DNA of 64,000 bases. Source: Anaerocolumna sp. AGMB13025. Lineage in GTDB: Bacteria > Bacillota > Clostridia > Lachnospirales > Lachnospiraceae. Below the pieces are notes generated by a model. The model worked only from the letters and a program-made list of their open reading frames with translations. It ran no database searches and had not been told where the DNA came from. This document shows, piece by piece, positions 35,422 through 43,889 of the stretch. Position 1 is the stretch's first letter. Each line of letters starts with the position of its first letter. The DNA lies in NCBI RefSeq assembly GCF_029689925.1, contig NZ_CP121445.1, positions 597,001-661,000 on the forward strand, given 5' to 3'. The translations under genes and the position numbers were made by a program.

Positions 35422-36357
35422 ATGAATTTAAAAGGACGCAGTTTCCTAACATTAAAAGACTATACACCAGAAGAAATTGAATATTTAATCGAACTGGCCG
35501 CAGATTTAAAAGCCAAAAAAAAACAGGGAATAACCGGTAACAGCTTAAAAGGCAAGAATATAGCATTGATTTTTGAAAAACCTTCTACGAGAACCAGGTG
35601 TGCATTTACCGTAGGCTGTATTGATGAAGGGGGACATCCGGAATACTTAGGCAAGGATGACATTCAGTTGGGACATAAGGAAAGTGTTGAAGATACCGCA
35701 AGAGTACTGGGAAGAATGTTCGACGGTATTGAATTCCGGGGATTTAAACAAGAGACAGTAGAGAAATTGGCACAGTACAGTAAGGTTCCGGTCTGGAACG
35801 GTTTAACGGATATCGACCATCCCACTCAGATATTAGCCGACTTTTTAACGTTAAAGGAGCAATTCGGACATTTAAAGGGTCTGAAGCTTGTATATGCCGG
35901 AGACGGAAGAAATAATATGGCAAATAGCTTAATGATTGGTTCTGCTAAATTAGGTCTTCATTTTACCATCTTATCCCCGAAAGCATTGTGGCCGGAGGAA
36001 GGTTTGGTTGCAGCTTGTCAGGTATATGCAGATGCTTCACAGGGTACCATTACAATTACGGATGAGTTAGAGGCAGTAAAAGGCGCAGATGCTATTTATA
36101 CCGATGTATGGTGTTCTATGGGTGAAGAAGCTTTGGCGGGTGAGCGGATTACGATCTTAAAGCCTTACCAGGTCAATCAGGAGATGCTTTCTATGACAGG
36201 GAAGGAAAGCACAATACTTTTACATTGCCTGCCTGCCGTTAAAGGATATGAGATAACGGAAGATGTATTTGAGAAACATGCAGAGGTGATTTTTGACGAG
36301 GCCGAAAACCGTATGCATACGATAAAAGCAGTTATGGTAGCTACTTTAGGCAATTAG
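35422..36357 (+). CDS. argF: Ornithine carbamoyltransferase
   Basis: Makes citrulline from ornithine and carbamoyl phosphate in arginine biosynthesis (or the reverse in catabolism). The carbamoyl-phosphate loop is FEKPSTRTR (near 54-62), followed by HPTQILADF and the ornithine-site HCLPA. Length 311 is typical. GGGGAGG precedes the ATG. No other arginine gene is adjacent, so anabolic versus catabolic role is undecided, though the ARG-box-like promoter favours biosynthesis. Confidence 0.95.
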   Translation: MNLKGRSFLTLKDYTPEEIEYLIELAADLKAKKKQGITGNSLKGKNIALIFEKPSTRTRCAFTVGCIDEGGHPEYLGKDDIQLGHKESVEDTARVLGRMFDGIEFRGFKQETVEKLAQYSKVPVWNGLTDIDHPTQILADFLTLKEQFGHLKGLKLVYAGDGRNNMANSLMIGSAKLGLHFTILSPKALWPEEGLVAACQVYADASQGTITITDELEAVKGADAIYTDVWCSMGEEALAGERITILKPYQVNQEMLSMTGKESTILLHCLPAVKGYEITEDVFEKHAEVIFDEAENRMHTIKAVMVATLGN

Positions 36358-36453
36358 TCATATATATGCTGCCGATATAAGTAAAATTCAGATTCGAAGA
36401 TATCGTATATGAAACATAGCATAATCAGCTTTCATTAGGCTTTCTAAGCGGAT

Positions 36454-36492
36454 GGCTGCCACAGAGTAAACTTGACTCTGCGGCAGCCTTTC
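36454..36492 (+). terminator. Terminator after argF
   Basis: Stem GGCTGCC..AGAGT / ACTCT..GGCAGCC followed by TTTCT. A wider pairing AGGCTTTCT / AGAAAGCCT encloses it. Confidence 0.8.
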
Positions 36493-36563
36493 TCTGATGT
36501 TTACTTTCTAAGGAAGAAAGCCTATAATAGAAGTTGAGTTAGTAACAGGGAAAGGAATTTAAC

Positions 36564-37394
36564 ATGGACGATAAAAAGCTTGATCCAATCTTCATTGAAA
36601 CTAGAATGATAACAAAAAACTTTGGAAAAAAAGTCATCTATCATGAAGAAATAGATTCAACCAACACCGCTGCAAAGGAACTTGGAAAGCAGGCAGGCAG
36701 TCATGGTGTGCTGGTTTTAGCAGAAGAACAGAACCAGGGCAGGGGACGTCTTGGACGGGACTGGAGTTCTCCAAAGGGCAGCGGGATATTTATGACAATT
36801 GTATTACAGCCCAAAATCCCCCCTGTTCACGCCTCTATGCTCACACTGGTAGCTGCCCTGGCAGTGAATCAAGGAATACGAAAGGTCACAGGTCTTGACA
36901 GTTATATAAAATGGCCCAACGATATCGTAGTGAATGGAAAAAAGGTCTGCGGCATCCTTACGGAGATGAGTACCATGAATCAAAGACTGGAATGTGTGGT
37001 AATCGGAATGGGTATTAATGCAAACAGAGATGTTTTCCCCGAGGAACTAAAAAGTACCGCTACTTCACTTAAGCTGGAGTGTAGTAAAGAAATAGATCGG
37101 ACGGAACTAATTGTTGCTGTTATGAATTTTCTGGAGCAGTATTATGAGTTATTTTTAGAAACAGAATCTTTAAAAAATATGTTGACAGAATATAATGAGG
37201 TTTTGATAAACAGGAATAAACAGGTAAATATAATAGGATCTGACAAGGAATACACCGGTACCGCCCTTGGAATTAATGAGGCCGGTGCATTATTAGTACA
37301 AACCGAAGAACAGCACCAGGGTATAAAAACCTCCATAATCAAAACGGTTGTATCCGGGGAAGTATCTGTCCGTGGTATGTTTGGCTATGTCTGA
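36564..37394 (+). CDS. birA: Biotin--[acetyl-CoA-carboxylase] ligase, no HTH domain
   Basis: Activates biotin with ATP and attaches it to carboxylase carrier domains. The biotinyl-AMP loop is GRGRLGRDWSSPKGSG (near 58-73), and KWPNDIVVNGKKVCGILTE follows. A C-terminal SH3-like domain covers about 220-276. At 276 residues it lacks the N-terminal winged helix of BirA repressors, so it is a monofunctional ligase. AAAGGAATT precedes the ATG. Confidence 0.93.
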   Translation: MDDKKLDPIFIETRMITKNFGKKVIYHEEIDSTNTAAKELGKQAGSHGVLVLAEEQNQGRGRLGRDWSSPKGSGIFMTIVLQPKIPPVHASMLTLVAALAVNQGIRKVTGLDSYIKWPNDIVVNGKKVCGILTEMSTMNQRLECVVIGMGINANRDVFPEELKSTATSLKLECSKEIDRTELIVAVMNFLEQYYELFLETESLKNMLTEYNEVLINRNKQVNIIGSDKEYTGTALGINEAGALLVQTEEQHQGIKTSIIKTVVSGEVSVRGMFGYV

Positions 37395-37514
37395 GGATAG
37401 AAGTTGTTTGAACATTCAGTTACCTGGTGTTTTGGACCGTTTCATCTTTATCTTGAAATATTAAGCTTTTCCATATATGATAGTAATGGGAAAAGCGATA
37501 AGGGAGTGATGCCA

Positions 37515-38402
37515 ATGAAAAATACAATGTCAAAAGCAGTATGGGGTGTCTTCTTTGTTCTTCTCGGTGTTGCGTTAGCAGGAAGGGCAGTAGGAGTTTT
37601 TAATTTTAATATATTTTTTCCGGGATGGTGGACCTTATTTATTATAGTACCAAGTGCCATAGGACTGGTTAACCGTGAAAACAGGTCAGCCTCCATATTT
37701 GGCCTTGGGACAGGCATTCTATTGATGGCTTCGGTTCAGGGGATCGTTGACTGGTATACCTTTCCAAGGTTGATCATAGCTTTGATTTTTATCGCAATCG
37801 GCAGTTCTTTTTTGTTCCGGAGAGACAAAAGCGACCGTCGAGAAAATTATAATTCAAAATACAGCTATGATACCAGTCAGGAGTCCGATACGTATCAGGA
37901 TTATAACGCCAATCAGGGACATAATACGAATCAGGATTATAGTGCCAATCAGGGATATAATACGAATCAGGATTATAGCGCCAATCAAGGATATAATACA
38001 AATCAGAATTATAATTCTAATCAGAACCCTGGCGGCAGTGATGACGGTTACTTCCGCGAAACCAACCACGGTGGGTATAATCACTTTACCGGAATTTTAA
38101 GCGGGAGGAATATTCAATTTGTAGATGAAGAATTCAAAGGCGCTGATGTGACTTCCATATTAGGCAATGTTCAGTTAGACCTTAGGAATGCAATTCTTAA
38201 GGATGATGTTGTAATTGAAACTACCTGTATTCTTGGCGGAATTGATGTCTATGTCCCCACGAATGCAAAAGTGGTATTAAACTGTACGCCTATCTTAGGC
38301 GGAGTAGAAAGCAAAGTAATACCGCCTTATAATACCTCGGATACTACCTATACCATATTTATCAGGGGAACTTGTATTTTGGGGGGAATAGAAGTAAGAT
38401 AA
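37515..38402 (+). CDS. LiaF-like membrane protein with Asn/Gln/Tyr repeats
   Basis: 295-residue membrane protein. Four hydrophobic helices in the first 95 residues (DUF5668/LiaF N-terminal type) are followed by a polar N/Q/Y/S-rich repeat segment (about 115-180). A C-terminal LiaF-like beta domain has repeated ILGG.. motifs (CILGGIDVYVP, PILGGVESKV, CILGGIEVR). In Bacillus, LiaF restrains the LiaRS cell-envelope stress system; no kinase or regulator is adjacent here. Of two ATGs, I choose 37515 because AGGGAG is 8 bp upstream, whereas the ATG at 37509 is too close. Confidence 0.8.
   Translation: MKNTMSKAVWGVFFVLLGVALAGRAVGVFNFNIFFPGWWTLFIIVPSAIGLVNRENRSASIFGLGTGILLMASVQGIVDWYTFPRLIIALIFIAIGSSFLFRRDKSDRRENYNSKYSYDTSQESDTYQDYNANQGHNTNQDYSANQGYNTNQDYSANQGYNTNQNYNSNQNPGGSDDGYFRETNHGGYNHFTGILSGRNIQFVDEEFKGADVTSILGNVQLDLRNAILKDDVVIETTCILGGIDVYVPTNAKVVLNCTPILGGVESKVIPPYNTSDTTYTIFIRGTCILGGIEVR
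37898..38023 (+). repeat. 36-bp coding repeats inside the LiaF-like gene
   Basis: Three nearly identical 36-bp units (37898-37933, 37934-37969, 37970-38005) and a half unit follow one another. Each encodes about DYSANQGYNTNQ. Period 36 keeps frame and is the same period as the rho array. Confidence 0.92.
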
Positions 38403-38466
38403 TTAGACAAAAAGAGCTTTCAAAATCACGAAAGATTTTTAAGCTTATTGATAGGAGGAAATGCAA

Positions 38467-38799
38467 GTGTATTCAGATAAATTAGTATTATGTGCGAGCA
38501 GTTCATATGAACAGAAATATTATTTAAACGAAGACTTTAATGCTCTGCCCGAAAGTGTAAAGGAAGAGCTTAAAATAATGTGTGTATTATATACCGAAGA
38601 TATTGGTGGTATTTTAACCCTGGAATTTGATGAAGACGGTAATCTGATGCTTAATGTAACAAGTGATGAAGGGGACCTATTATTTGATGAAATTGGAAGT
38701 GTACTTAAAATAAAGGAAATTCAGCGAAATAAAGCTGAATTATTAGAAGCCCTGGAACTTTTTTACCGCGTCTTTTTATTAGGGGAAGATCTGGCTTAG
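38467..38799 (+). CDS. Small DUF6145-like protein
   Basis: 110-residue acidic cytoplasmic protein (YSDKLVLCASSSYEQKYYLN...) that resembles a family restricted to Lachnospiraceae (DUF6145, from memory). No catalytic motif is evident; function unknown. AGGAGG at 38453-38458 is 2 bp from the ATG at 38461 but 8 bp from the GTG at 38467, so I prefer the GTG. A CCATGCCG/CGGCATGG hairpin follows the gene at about 38819-38837. Confidence 0.7.
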   Translation: MYSDKLVLCASSSYEQKYYLNEDFNALPESVKEELKIMCVLYTEDIGGILTLEFDEDGNLMLNVTSDEGDLLFDEIGSVLKIKEIQRNKAELLEALELFYRVFLLGEDLA

Positions 38800-38845
38800 C
38801 CAAAAATTTGTATCAAAACCCATGCCGCGTCGGCATGGTTGTAAG

Positions 38846-38953
38846 TGTGAAAGAAAATTATAATAAGAAAGGTTGCCACACGAAGCATCTTTCACATATC
38901 CTTATTTGTGGCAGTATCCCAGGCTGGTCTGGGATATGCAATGGGTGTAAATT
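38846..38953 (+). promoter_or_regulatory. Structured repeat leader, family 1, copy B (coaX)
   Basis: Full member of the family. P1 is TGTGAAAGA (38846-38854) with TCTTTCACA (38888-38896). P2 is TGCCACA (38874-38880) with TGTGGCA (38907-38913). P3 is TATCCCAG (38915-38922) with CTGGGATA (38929-38936). P1 and P2 interleave, so both together form a pseudoknot. ATGCAATGGGTGTAAATT leads straight into the coaX ATG and provides the GGGTG ribosome site. Confidence 0.78.
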
Positions 38954-39727
38954 ATGTTATTAGTAATAGATGTTGGAAATACCAATATAACTCTGGGGAT
39001 TTTTAAAGAGGAAGAGTTGGTTGCCAGTTTCAGAATGACGACAAAAACTCCGAGAACTTCAGATGAATATGGTATAACCATATGCGACCTGTTAATTAAT
39101 AGAAAGGTTGCTGTCGCAGATATTGAGGCGGTTATTATCGCCAGTGTTGTACCGGGAATTATGCATTCTTTAAAAAATAGTATTATAAAATACTTAAACC
39201 TTACACCAATTGAAGTTGGAGCCGGCACCAGGACCGGTATAAAAATTGTTACAGCGAATCCGAAAGAAATCGGGGCAGACCGTATTGTGGATGCGGTGGC
39301 GGCCTACGATATCTATGGGGGACCCTTAATTGTCATTGATTTTGGAACAGCTACGACTTATGATTTAGTATCCGAAGACGGCTCCTTTTTAGCCGGTGTT
39401 ACAAGCCCTGGAATCCGTATATCGGCCGACGCGTTATGGAATGAAACAGCAAAACTGCCGGCCATTGAGATTAAGAAACCGGCATCTATTTTAGCGAAAG
39501 AGACGATTACCAGTATGCAGGCAGGGCTTGTATACGGCTATATCGGACAAACAGAATATATCGTCAAGAAGATAATTGAGGAATCCGGAATTCAAAATAT
39601 GAAAGTCATTGCTACCGGCGGGTTGGGTAAAATCATTGCGGAAGCTACTGATGTCATCCAGGTATATGATCCGAATTTAACGCTAAAAGGATTAAAAATC
39701 ATTTATAGCAAATGTAAAGGGAAATAG
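38954..39727 (+). CDS. coaX: Type III pantothenate kinase
   Basis: Phosphorylates pantothenate, the first step of coenzyme A synthesis. ASKHA-fold protein of 257 residues: the phosphate-1 motif is [12 protein letters not shown] (6-17), then [13 protein letters not shown] and the [26 protein letters not shown] region. Type III enzymes are not inhibited by CoA and need a monovalent cation. The start lies immediately after the family-1 leader. dusB follows 18 bp later and is probably co-transcribed. Confidence 0.95.
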   Translation: MLLVIDVGNTNITLGIFKEEELVASFRMTTKTPRTSDEYGITICDLLINRKVAVADIEAVIIASVVPGIMHSLKNSIIKYLNLTPIEVGAGTRTGIKIVTANPKEIGADRIVDAVAAYDIYGGPLIVIDFGTATTYDLVSEDGSFLAGVTSPGIRISADALWNETAKLPAIEIKKPASILAKETITSMQAGLVYGYIGQTEYIVKKIIEESGIQNMKVIATGGLGKIIAEATDVIQVYDPNLTLKGLKIIYSKCKGK

Positions 39728-39745
39728 ATTTAAGGGAGTATGTAA

Positions 39746-40726
39746 ATGAGTTTAAACATTGGTAATGTTAAAATAAACGGCAATTTAATACTGGGTCCCA
39801 TGGCAGGTGTAACAGACCTGCCATTTCGTATCTTGTGTAAAGAACAGGGTGCCGACTTAATCTACACCGAAATGGTGAGTGCAAAGGGAATACAGTATAA
39901 CAATAAAAATACGGAAAGTCTTCTTGAAGTTGCGAATGAGGAGCGTCCGGTTTCTCTTCAGCTATTTGGAGCAGATCCTTATATCATGAGTGAAACCGCC
40001 AAACGCATTGAAGATCGAAACTTTGATATATTGGATATTAATATGGGCTGCCCGGTACCAAAAGTAGTTAATAATAATGAAGGGTCAGCATTAATGAAGG
40101 ACCCCGAACTGACCGGCAGAATTATTTATGCCGTTTCTAACGCTATAAAGAAGCCCCTTACAGTAAAAATCCGAAGAGGATTTACCGATACTACTGTAAA
40201 TGCAGTAGAAATTGCAAAAATAGCGGAAGCAAATGGTGCGGCTGCCATAGCAGTACACGGCAGGACCAGGGAACAGTATTACAGTGGAAAGGCTGACTGG
40301 AATATCATAAGGGCTGTGAAAGAAGCGGTATCAGTACCGGTTATCGGTAATGGCGATGTCTTTACACCGGAAGATGCAAAACGTCTATTGGAGGAAACTG
40401 GCTGTGACGGTATTATGTTGGCAAGAGGAGCAAGAGGAAACCCCTGGTTATTTAAGCAGGTTAAGGAATACTTAGACAACGGCAGAAGGATAGCTGTTCC
40501 GCCAGTGGAGGAAGCAGTGGAAATGATGCTTCGTCATGCCAGGTTAGCAATCTCCTATAAGGGTGAATATATTGGTATACGGGAAATGCGCAAACATGTG
40601 GCATGGTATACAACCGGCTATCCCCTGGCAGCTAAATTAAGACAGCATGTCAATGAAATAGAAAGCTACCAGGATTTGGAGGAACTGCTAATGAACTATT
40701 TGAATTCCATAAAAGACATAAGGTAA
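39746..40726 (+). CDS. dusB: tRNA-dihydrouridine synthase (DusB-like)
   Basis: FMN enzyme reducing uridines in the tRNA D-loop with NADPH. TIM-barrel motifs are LGPMAGVTDLPFRIL at the N terminus, NMGCPVPKVVNNNEGSALMKDP (with the active-site Cys), and VHGRTREQYYSGKADW. The C-terminal helical tRNA-binding domain begins near residue 245. Length 326. AAGGGAGT precedes the ATG. The coaX-dusB order is common in Clostridia. Confidence 0.94.
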   Translation: MSLNIGNVKINGNLILGPMAGVTDLPFRILCKEQGADLIYTEMVSAKGIQYNNKNTESLLEVANEERPVSLQLFGADPYIMSETAKRIEDRNFDILDINMGCPVPKVVNNNEGSALMKDPELTGRIIYAVSNAIKKPLTVKIRRGFTDTTVNAVEIAKIAEANGAAAIAVHGRTREQYYSGKADWNIIRAVKEAVSVPVIGNGDVFTPEDAKRLLEETGCDGIMLARGARGNPWLFKQVKEYLDNGRRIAVPPVEEAVEMMLRHARLAISYKGEYIGIREMRKHVAWYTTGYPLAAKLRQHVNEIESYQDLEELLMNYLNSIKDIR

Positions 40727-40827
40727 AAGTCTTATTTATGGGCACGTTCATTGACTAATCCCGGAAAAAAGATATAATAGAGATAGGGTAACCGTTGATG
40801 GTGTTTTATATCAGAGGAGGCAAACCT

Positions 40828-41295
40828 ATGAAAGATTCCTATAAAATAATTGCTGCTAAGATTAGCGAAGGTGGTAAAATCGGTGAAGCCAAGATGTGTG
40901 TACGGTGCAAAAGGATGTTTACCTATCTTGGGTTTGGCCATTATTACTGTCCTATGTGCAAAAAAGCGGATGAAGAAGATTTTGCAAAAGTTAAGAATTA
41001 TATCTATGATCACGGTACGGCTCCGGCTATGGAAGTTTCAGAGAAAACCGGTATCAGTCTGGAACGGATTAATCATTATCTGCGGGAAGGAAGGCTTGAG
41101 ATTCCGGAGAATTCCCCTATATTTATAAAATGTGAGATGTGTAACATTGACATACGTTCAGGCAGATTATGTCCGGATTGTGCTTCCAAACTGACACATG
41201 CCATGAGAGAGAAGATGGATTTTGATGATGAACAGATTGGTCCTGTACCAAAGAAAATGACTGGGAAAATGAGGTTTCTAACAAAAGAAAAATAG
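40828..41295 (+). CDS. YvyF-like zinc-ribbon protein
   Basis: 155-residue protein with two zinc-binding segments. The N-terminal one is MCVRCKRMFTYLGFGHYYCPMCKK; the C-terminal one is CEMCNIDIRSGRLCPDC. A MerR-like helix-turn-helix lies between them (APAMEVSEKTGISLERINHYLREGRL). This matches the flagellar-operon YvyF family (TIGR03826), regulators or chaperones in B. subtilis flagellar loci, but no flagellar gene is nearby. GAGGAGG precedes the ATG at 40828. Confidence 0.75.
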   Translation: MKDSYKIIAAKISEGGKIGEAKMCVRCKRMFTYLGFGHYYCPMCKKADEEDFAKVKNYIYDHGTAPAMEVSEKTGISLERINHYLREGRLEIPENSPIFIKCEMCNIDIRSGRLCPDCASKLTHAMREKMDFDDEQIGPVPKKMTGKMRFLTKEK

Positions 41296-41489
41296 CCAAT
41301 GAAACAGGGCAGGGAATACCTGTATTCATCAATATTCACAAAAAATGAATATTTAGTAGAAAATAGTTGATTTTTATAAATAAAAATAGTAATATATTTA
41401 CTACAAAGACATATGTGCGCCGTGTAAATACATAATGATGAAAAGTGTGTATTGGTGCCGTGTATAATATAGTAAGAATATCGGGTAAA

Positions 41490-41555
41490 GTTGAAAGCAA
41501 AACCTTTTCAACATCCTGATTGATAGTGCGATTGAGCGCACAGATCGGAGTTAAG
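41490..41555 (+). promoter_or_regulatory. Structured leader, family 2 (asd copy)
   Basis: P1 GTTGAAAG (41490-41497) pairs with TTTTCAAC (41505-41512). The linker is ATCCTGATT. P2 GTGCG (41526-41530) pairs with CGCAC (41537-41541). The ribosome-site block AGATCGGAGTTAAG runs straight to the asd ATG. The same succession, with a compensated base pair in P1, forms the repeat before yaiI (52981-53174, minus strand). Confidence 0.7.
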
Positions 41556-42638
41556 ATGAGCAAATTAAGAGTTGGTATCTTGGGTGGTACCGGAATGGTA
41601 GGACAACGTTTTATTGCATTATTAGAAAATCATCCCTGGTTCGAGGTTGTAGTAATAGCTGCCAGTCCAAGAAGTGCAGGAAAGACGTATGAAGAAGCGG
41701 TCGGTGACAGATGGAAGATGACCACACCAATGCCGGAGGCTGTTAAGAAATTAATTGTAAAAAATGTCAATGAAGTAGAGGCAGTAAGCAGCGAAGTTGA
41801 TTTCGTATTCAGCGCTGTTGATATGACAAAAGATGAAATTAAAGCAATTGAAGAAGCTTATGCCAAAGCGGAAACACCTGTTGTATCCAATAACAGTGCT
41901 CATAGATGGACTCCAGATGTGCCTATGGTGGTACCGGAATTAAATCCGGAACATTTAGAAGTAATTCCTGATCAAAGAAAGCGTTTGGGAACTAAAAGAG
42001 GATTTATTGTGGTTAAACCCAACTGTTCGATACAAAGCTATACCCCAGCTCTCCATGCCTTAAGAGAGTTCGGACCTAAAGATGTAGTTGCAACTACCTA
42101 TCAGGCTATTTCAGGCGCTGGTAAAACATTTAAAGACTGGCCGGATATGATTGATAATGTAATACCTTATATTGGTGGCGAAGAAGAAAAGAGCGAGCAG
42201 GAACCCCTTAGAATCTGGGGTAAAGTGATGGACGGTCAGATCGTAAAAGCTACTGCACCGCTTATTACTACACAATGTATCCGTGTACCTGTTTCAGACG
42301 GACACACTGCCGCAGTATTTGTAAGTTTTGAAAAGAAACCTACCAAAGATGAGATACTAAAGGCCTGGAAGGAATTTAAAGGTCTGCCTCAGGAACTCAA
42401 TCTTCCAAGTGCTCCAAAGCAGTTTATTCAATATCTGGAAGAAGATAACCGCCCCCAGGCTAAATTCGACAGGGATTATGAGAATGGTATGGGAGTGTCC
42501 TTTGGCAGGTTACGTGAAGATACCGTTTACGATTATAAATTCGTAGGATTATCCCATAATACAGTGCGGGGGGCTGCCGGTGGTGCAGTATTAATTGCAG
42601 AATTACTGAAAGCGCAAGGGTATATTGCAGCAAAGTAA
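41556..42638 (+). CDS. asd: Aspartate-semialdehyde dehydrogenase
   Basis: NADPH-dependent conversion of aspartyl phosphate to the semialdehyde, feeding lysine/diaminopimelate, threonine and methionine. 360 residues. It has the Rossmann motif GILGGTGMVGQRF, the active-site Cys in KPNCSIQ, and the catalytic His region RVPVSDGHTAAVFV. The size and sequence fit the archaeal/fungal-like ASADH subclass common in Clostridia. The ATG at 41556 follows CGGAG in the structured leader; upstream in-frame codons lie in that leader and are not used. Confidence 0.95.
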   Translation: MSKLRVGILGGTGMVGQRFIALLENHPWFEVVVIAASPRSAGKTYEEAVGDRWKMTTPMPEAVKKLIVKNVNEVEAVSSEVDFVFSAVDMTKDEIKAIEEAYAKAETPVVSNNSAHRWTPDVPMVVPELNPEHLEVIPDQRKRLGTKRGFIVVKPNCSIQSYTPALHALREFGPKDVVATTYQAISGAGKTFKDWPDMIDNVIPYIGGEEEKSEQEPLRIWGKVMDGQIVKATAPLITTQCIRVPVSDGHTAAVFVSFEKKPTKDEILKAWKEFKGLPQELNLPSAPKQFIQYLEEDNRPQAKFDRDYENGMGVSFGRLREDTVYDYKFVGLSHNTVRGAAGGAVLIAELLKAQGYIAAK

Positions 42639-42657
42639 TAAATTGAATATTCAGTAA

Positions 42658-42710
42658 GTCAATCAGCCCGGTTAGTATCGCATTATGGATACCTACCCGG
42701 GCTGATTGAC
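42658..42710 (+). terminator. Strong hairpin after asd
   Basis: A long stem GTCAATCAGCCCGG / CCGGGCTGATTGAC with inner GTATC/GATAC pairing. There is no T-run, so it may act with another factor (Rho) or protect the 3' end. It lies between convergent genes. Confidence 0.6.
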
Positions 42711-42816
42711 TGTGCAGGACACTTAATCATATTCAATATAACATATAATTTGTAAAGTATATTCATTAAAGTCTTAAACATTAAACCAATAATAAAAAAG
42801 ATAAGTCCTAAAAGTA

Positions 42817-43545
42817 TTACTTTAAATCAAAAAGATATTTTATAAATTCAACTGCATTCTGCTTATACTTAGAGTTTACCACAATACCTAACACGGGTCT
42901 GTCAATAAGAGTTCCATTGTTATCATAGATCTTTGCACCATCCAGATAAATACCGTAGGGGCTGGTAGCAGGATCATCCTCTGTATCTGAATTATAAAAA
43001 GAATTAGCCAGTTTCGTGCAAAGCTCAGTAGGTAGTTCATCGGTTAATTTACTTAAATTGCCAAGATGGGCGTAATTAGCAAAAAATGATTCCGGTGCAA
43101 TCAATACATCAATTTGACCTGCAAAAAAATACGTGCTTAATTTCTGCTGGACAGACATGGAATATTCGGACACATTACTGTCAGATCCTAAAAAGAATGA
43201 CGTATCGATCATAATCTCCTGAGTTTTTGGATCAATTCCAAGTTTATTACCGAAGTCTGTCTGAAGGTTCTGTGCAGTTTCGGTATCTATAGCTGAATTA
43301 ATAACAGCTGCATATAAAACAGGTTCCGGTTTAGGAGTTACTATATTATAAATCAGGTAAATAACTGCGGCTATTACAGCTATGATGACGATGGTAGCTA
43401 CCCGGTAGTAATTATTAAAATAAGTTATTTTTTCTTTCCAGGTCATTTCACTAAGCTTTTGCTTTTCTGTCTGTTCTTTCCGTGGCTTATATATTTCAGC
43501 AGAATCATCAAGGACAGAATCTTTTAATTGATCTTTCTCAACCAC
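42817..43545 (-). CDS. Single-pass membrane protein of unknown function
   Basis: 242 residues: a charged cytoplasmic N terminus of about 48 residues, one transmembrane helix (VATIVIIAVIAAVIYLIYNIV), then an extracellular domain of about 170 residues with no motif I recognise. The segment GQIDVLIAPESFFANYAHLGNL resembles the hinge region of solute-binding or lipid-kinase-like folds, but this is weak. The start is GTG at 43545 with GAGGGATCC upstream. A second membrane-anchored protein lies upstream in the same direction, separated by a terminator. Confidence 0.7.
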   Translation of the reverse strand: MVEKDQLKDSVLDDSAEIYKPRKEQTEKQKLSEMTWKEKITYFNNYYRVATIVIIAVIAAVIYLIYNIVTPKPEPVLYAAVINSAIDTETAQNLQTDFGNKLGIDPKTQEIMIDTSFFLGSDSNVSEYSMSVQQKLSTYFFAGQIDVLIAPESFFANYAHLGNLSKLTDELPTELCTKLANSFYNSDTEDDPATSPYGIYLDGAKIYDNNGTLIDRPVLGIVVNSKYKQNAVEFIKYLFDLK

Positions 43546-43682
43546 AAAGGATCCCTCTTTTCATAAGATATACAGCAATAGATAGAAATACACAATAAAC
43601 AGTGTTTTTAATTATGCTAGAACTAGTTTACCATAATCAATCGACAAAAAAAAGAAATTAATTCTTAAATATTCATAAAAAA

Positions 43683-43774
43683 AGAAACAGCGTAAAGCAA
43701 AGCAGAGTCTCCGGTATTATTACACGGTTTTTTGTACTATTACAAAGACGGCTGCATGCTTTGCGCTGTTTCAT
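43683..43774 (-). terminator. Terminator of the 612-residue membrane protein gene
   Basis: On the minus strand GAAACAGCGCAAAGCATGCAG pairs with its near-complement, and the stem runs directly into TTTTTTT at 43684-43678. This is a classic intrinsic terminator for the gene at 43890. Confidence 0.82.
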
Positions 43775-43889
43775 CTAACAATTAATTGTTTTTTTGTATA
43801 AACTATTAAAAACTCTGTAGCGTTGTAAATATCCGAACGTAAAATGGATTATTATACAATGATATAGTACCTTTTATGAAACAGGTATT

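Noticed and set aside
36437..36525. TGCCACA near the argF terminator as another family-1 leader
   Set aside because: Its pairings are nested rather than interleaved, and the start block GCAATGGGTGTAAAT is absent; it is a normal terminator.
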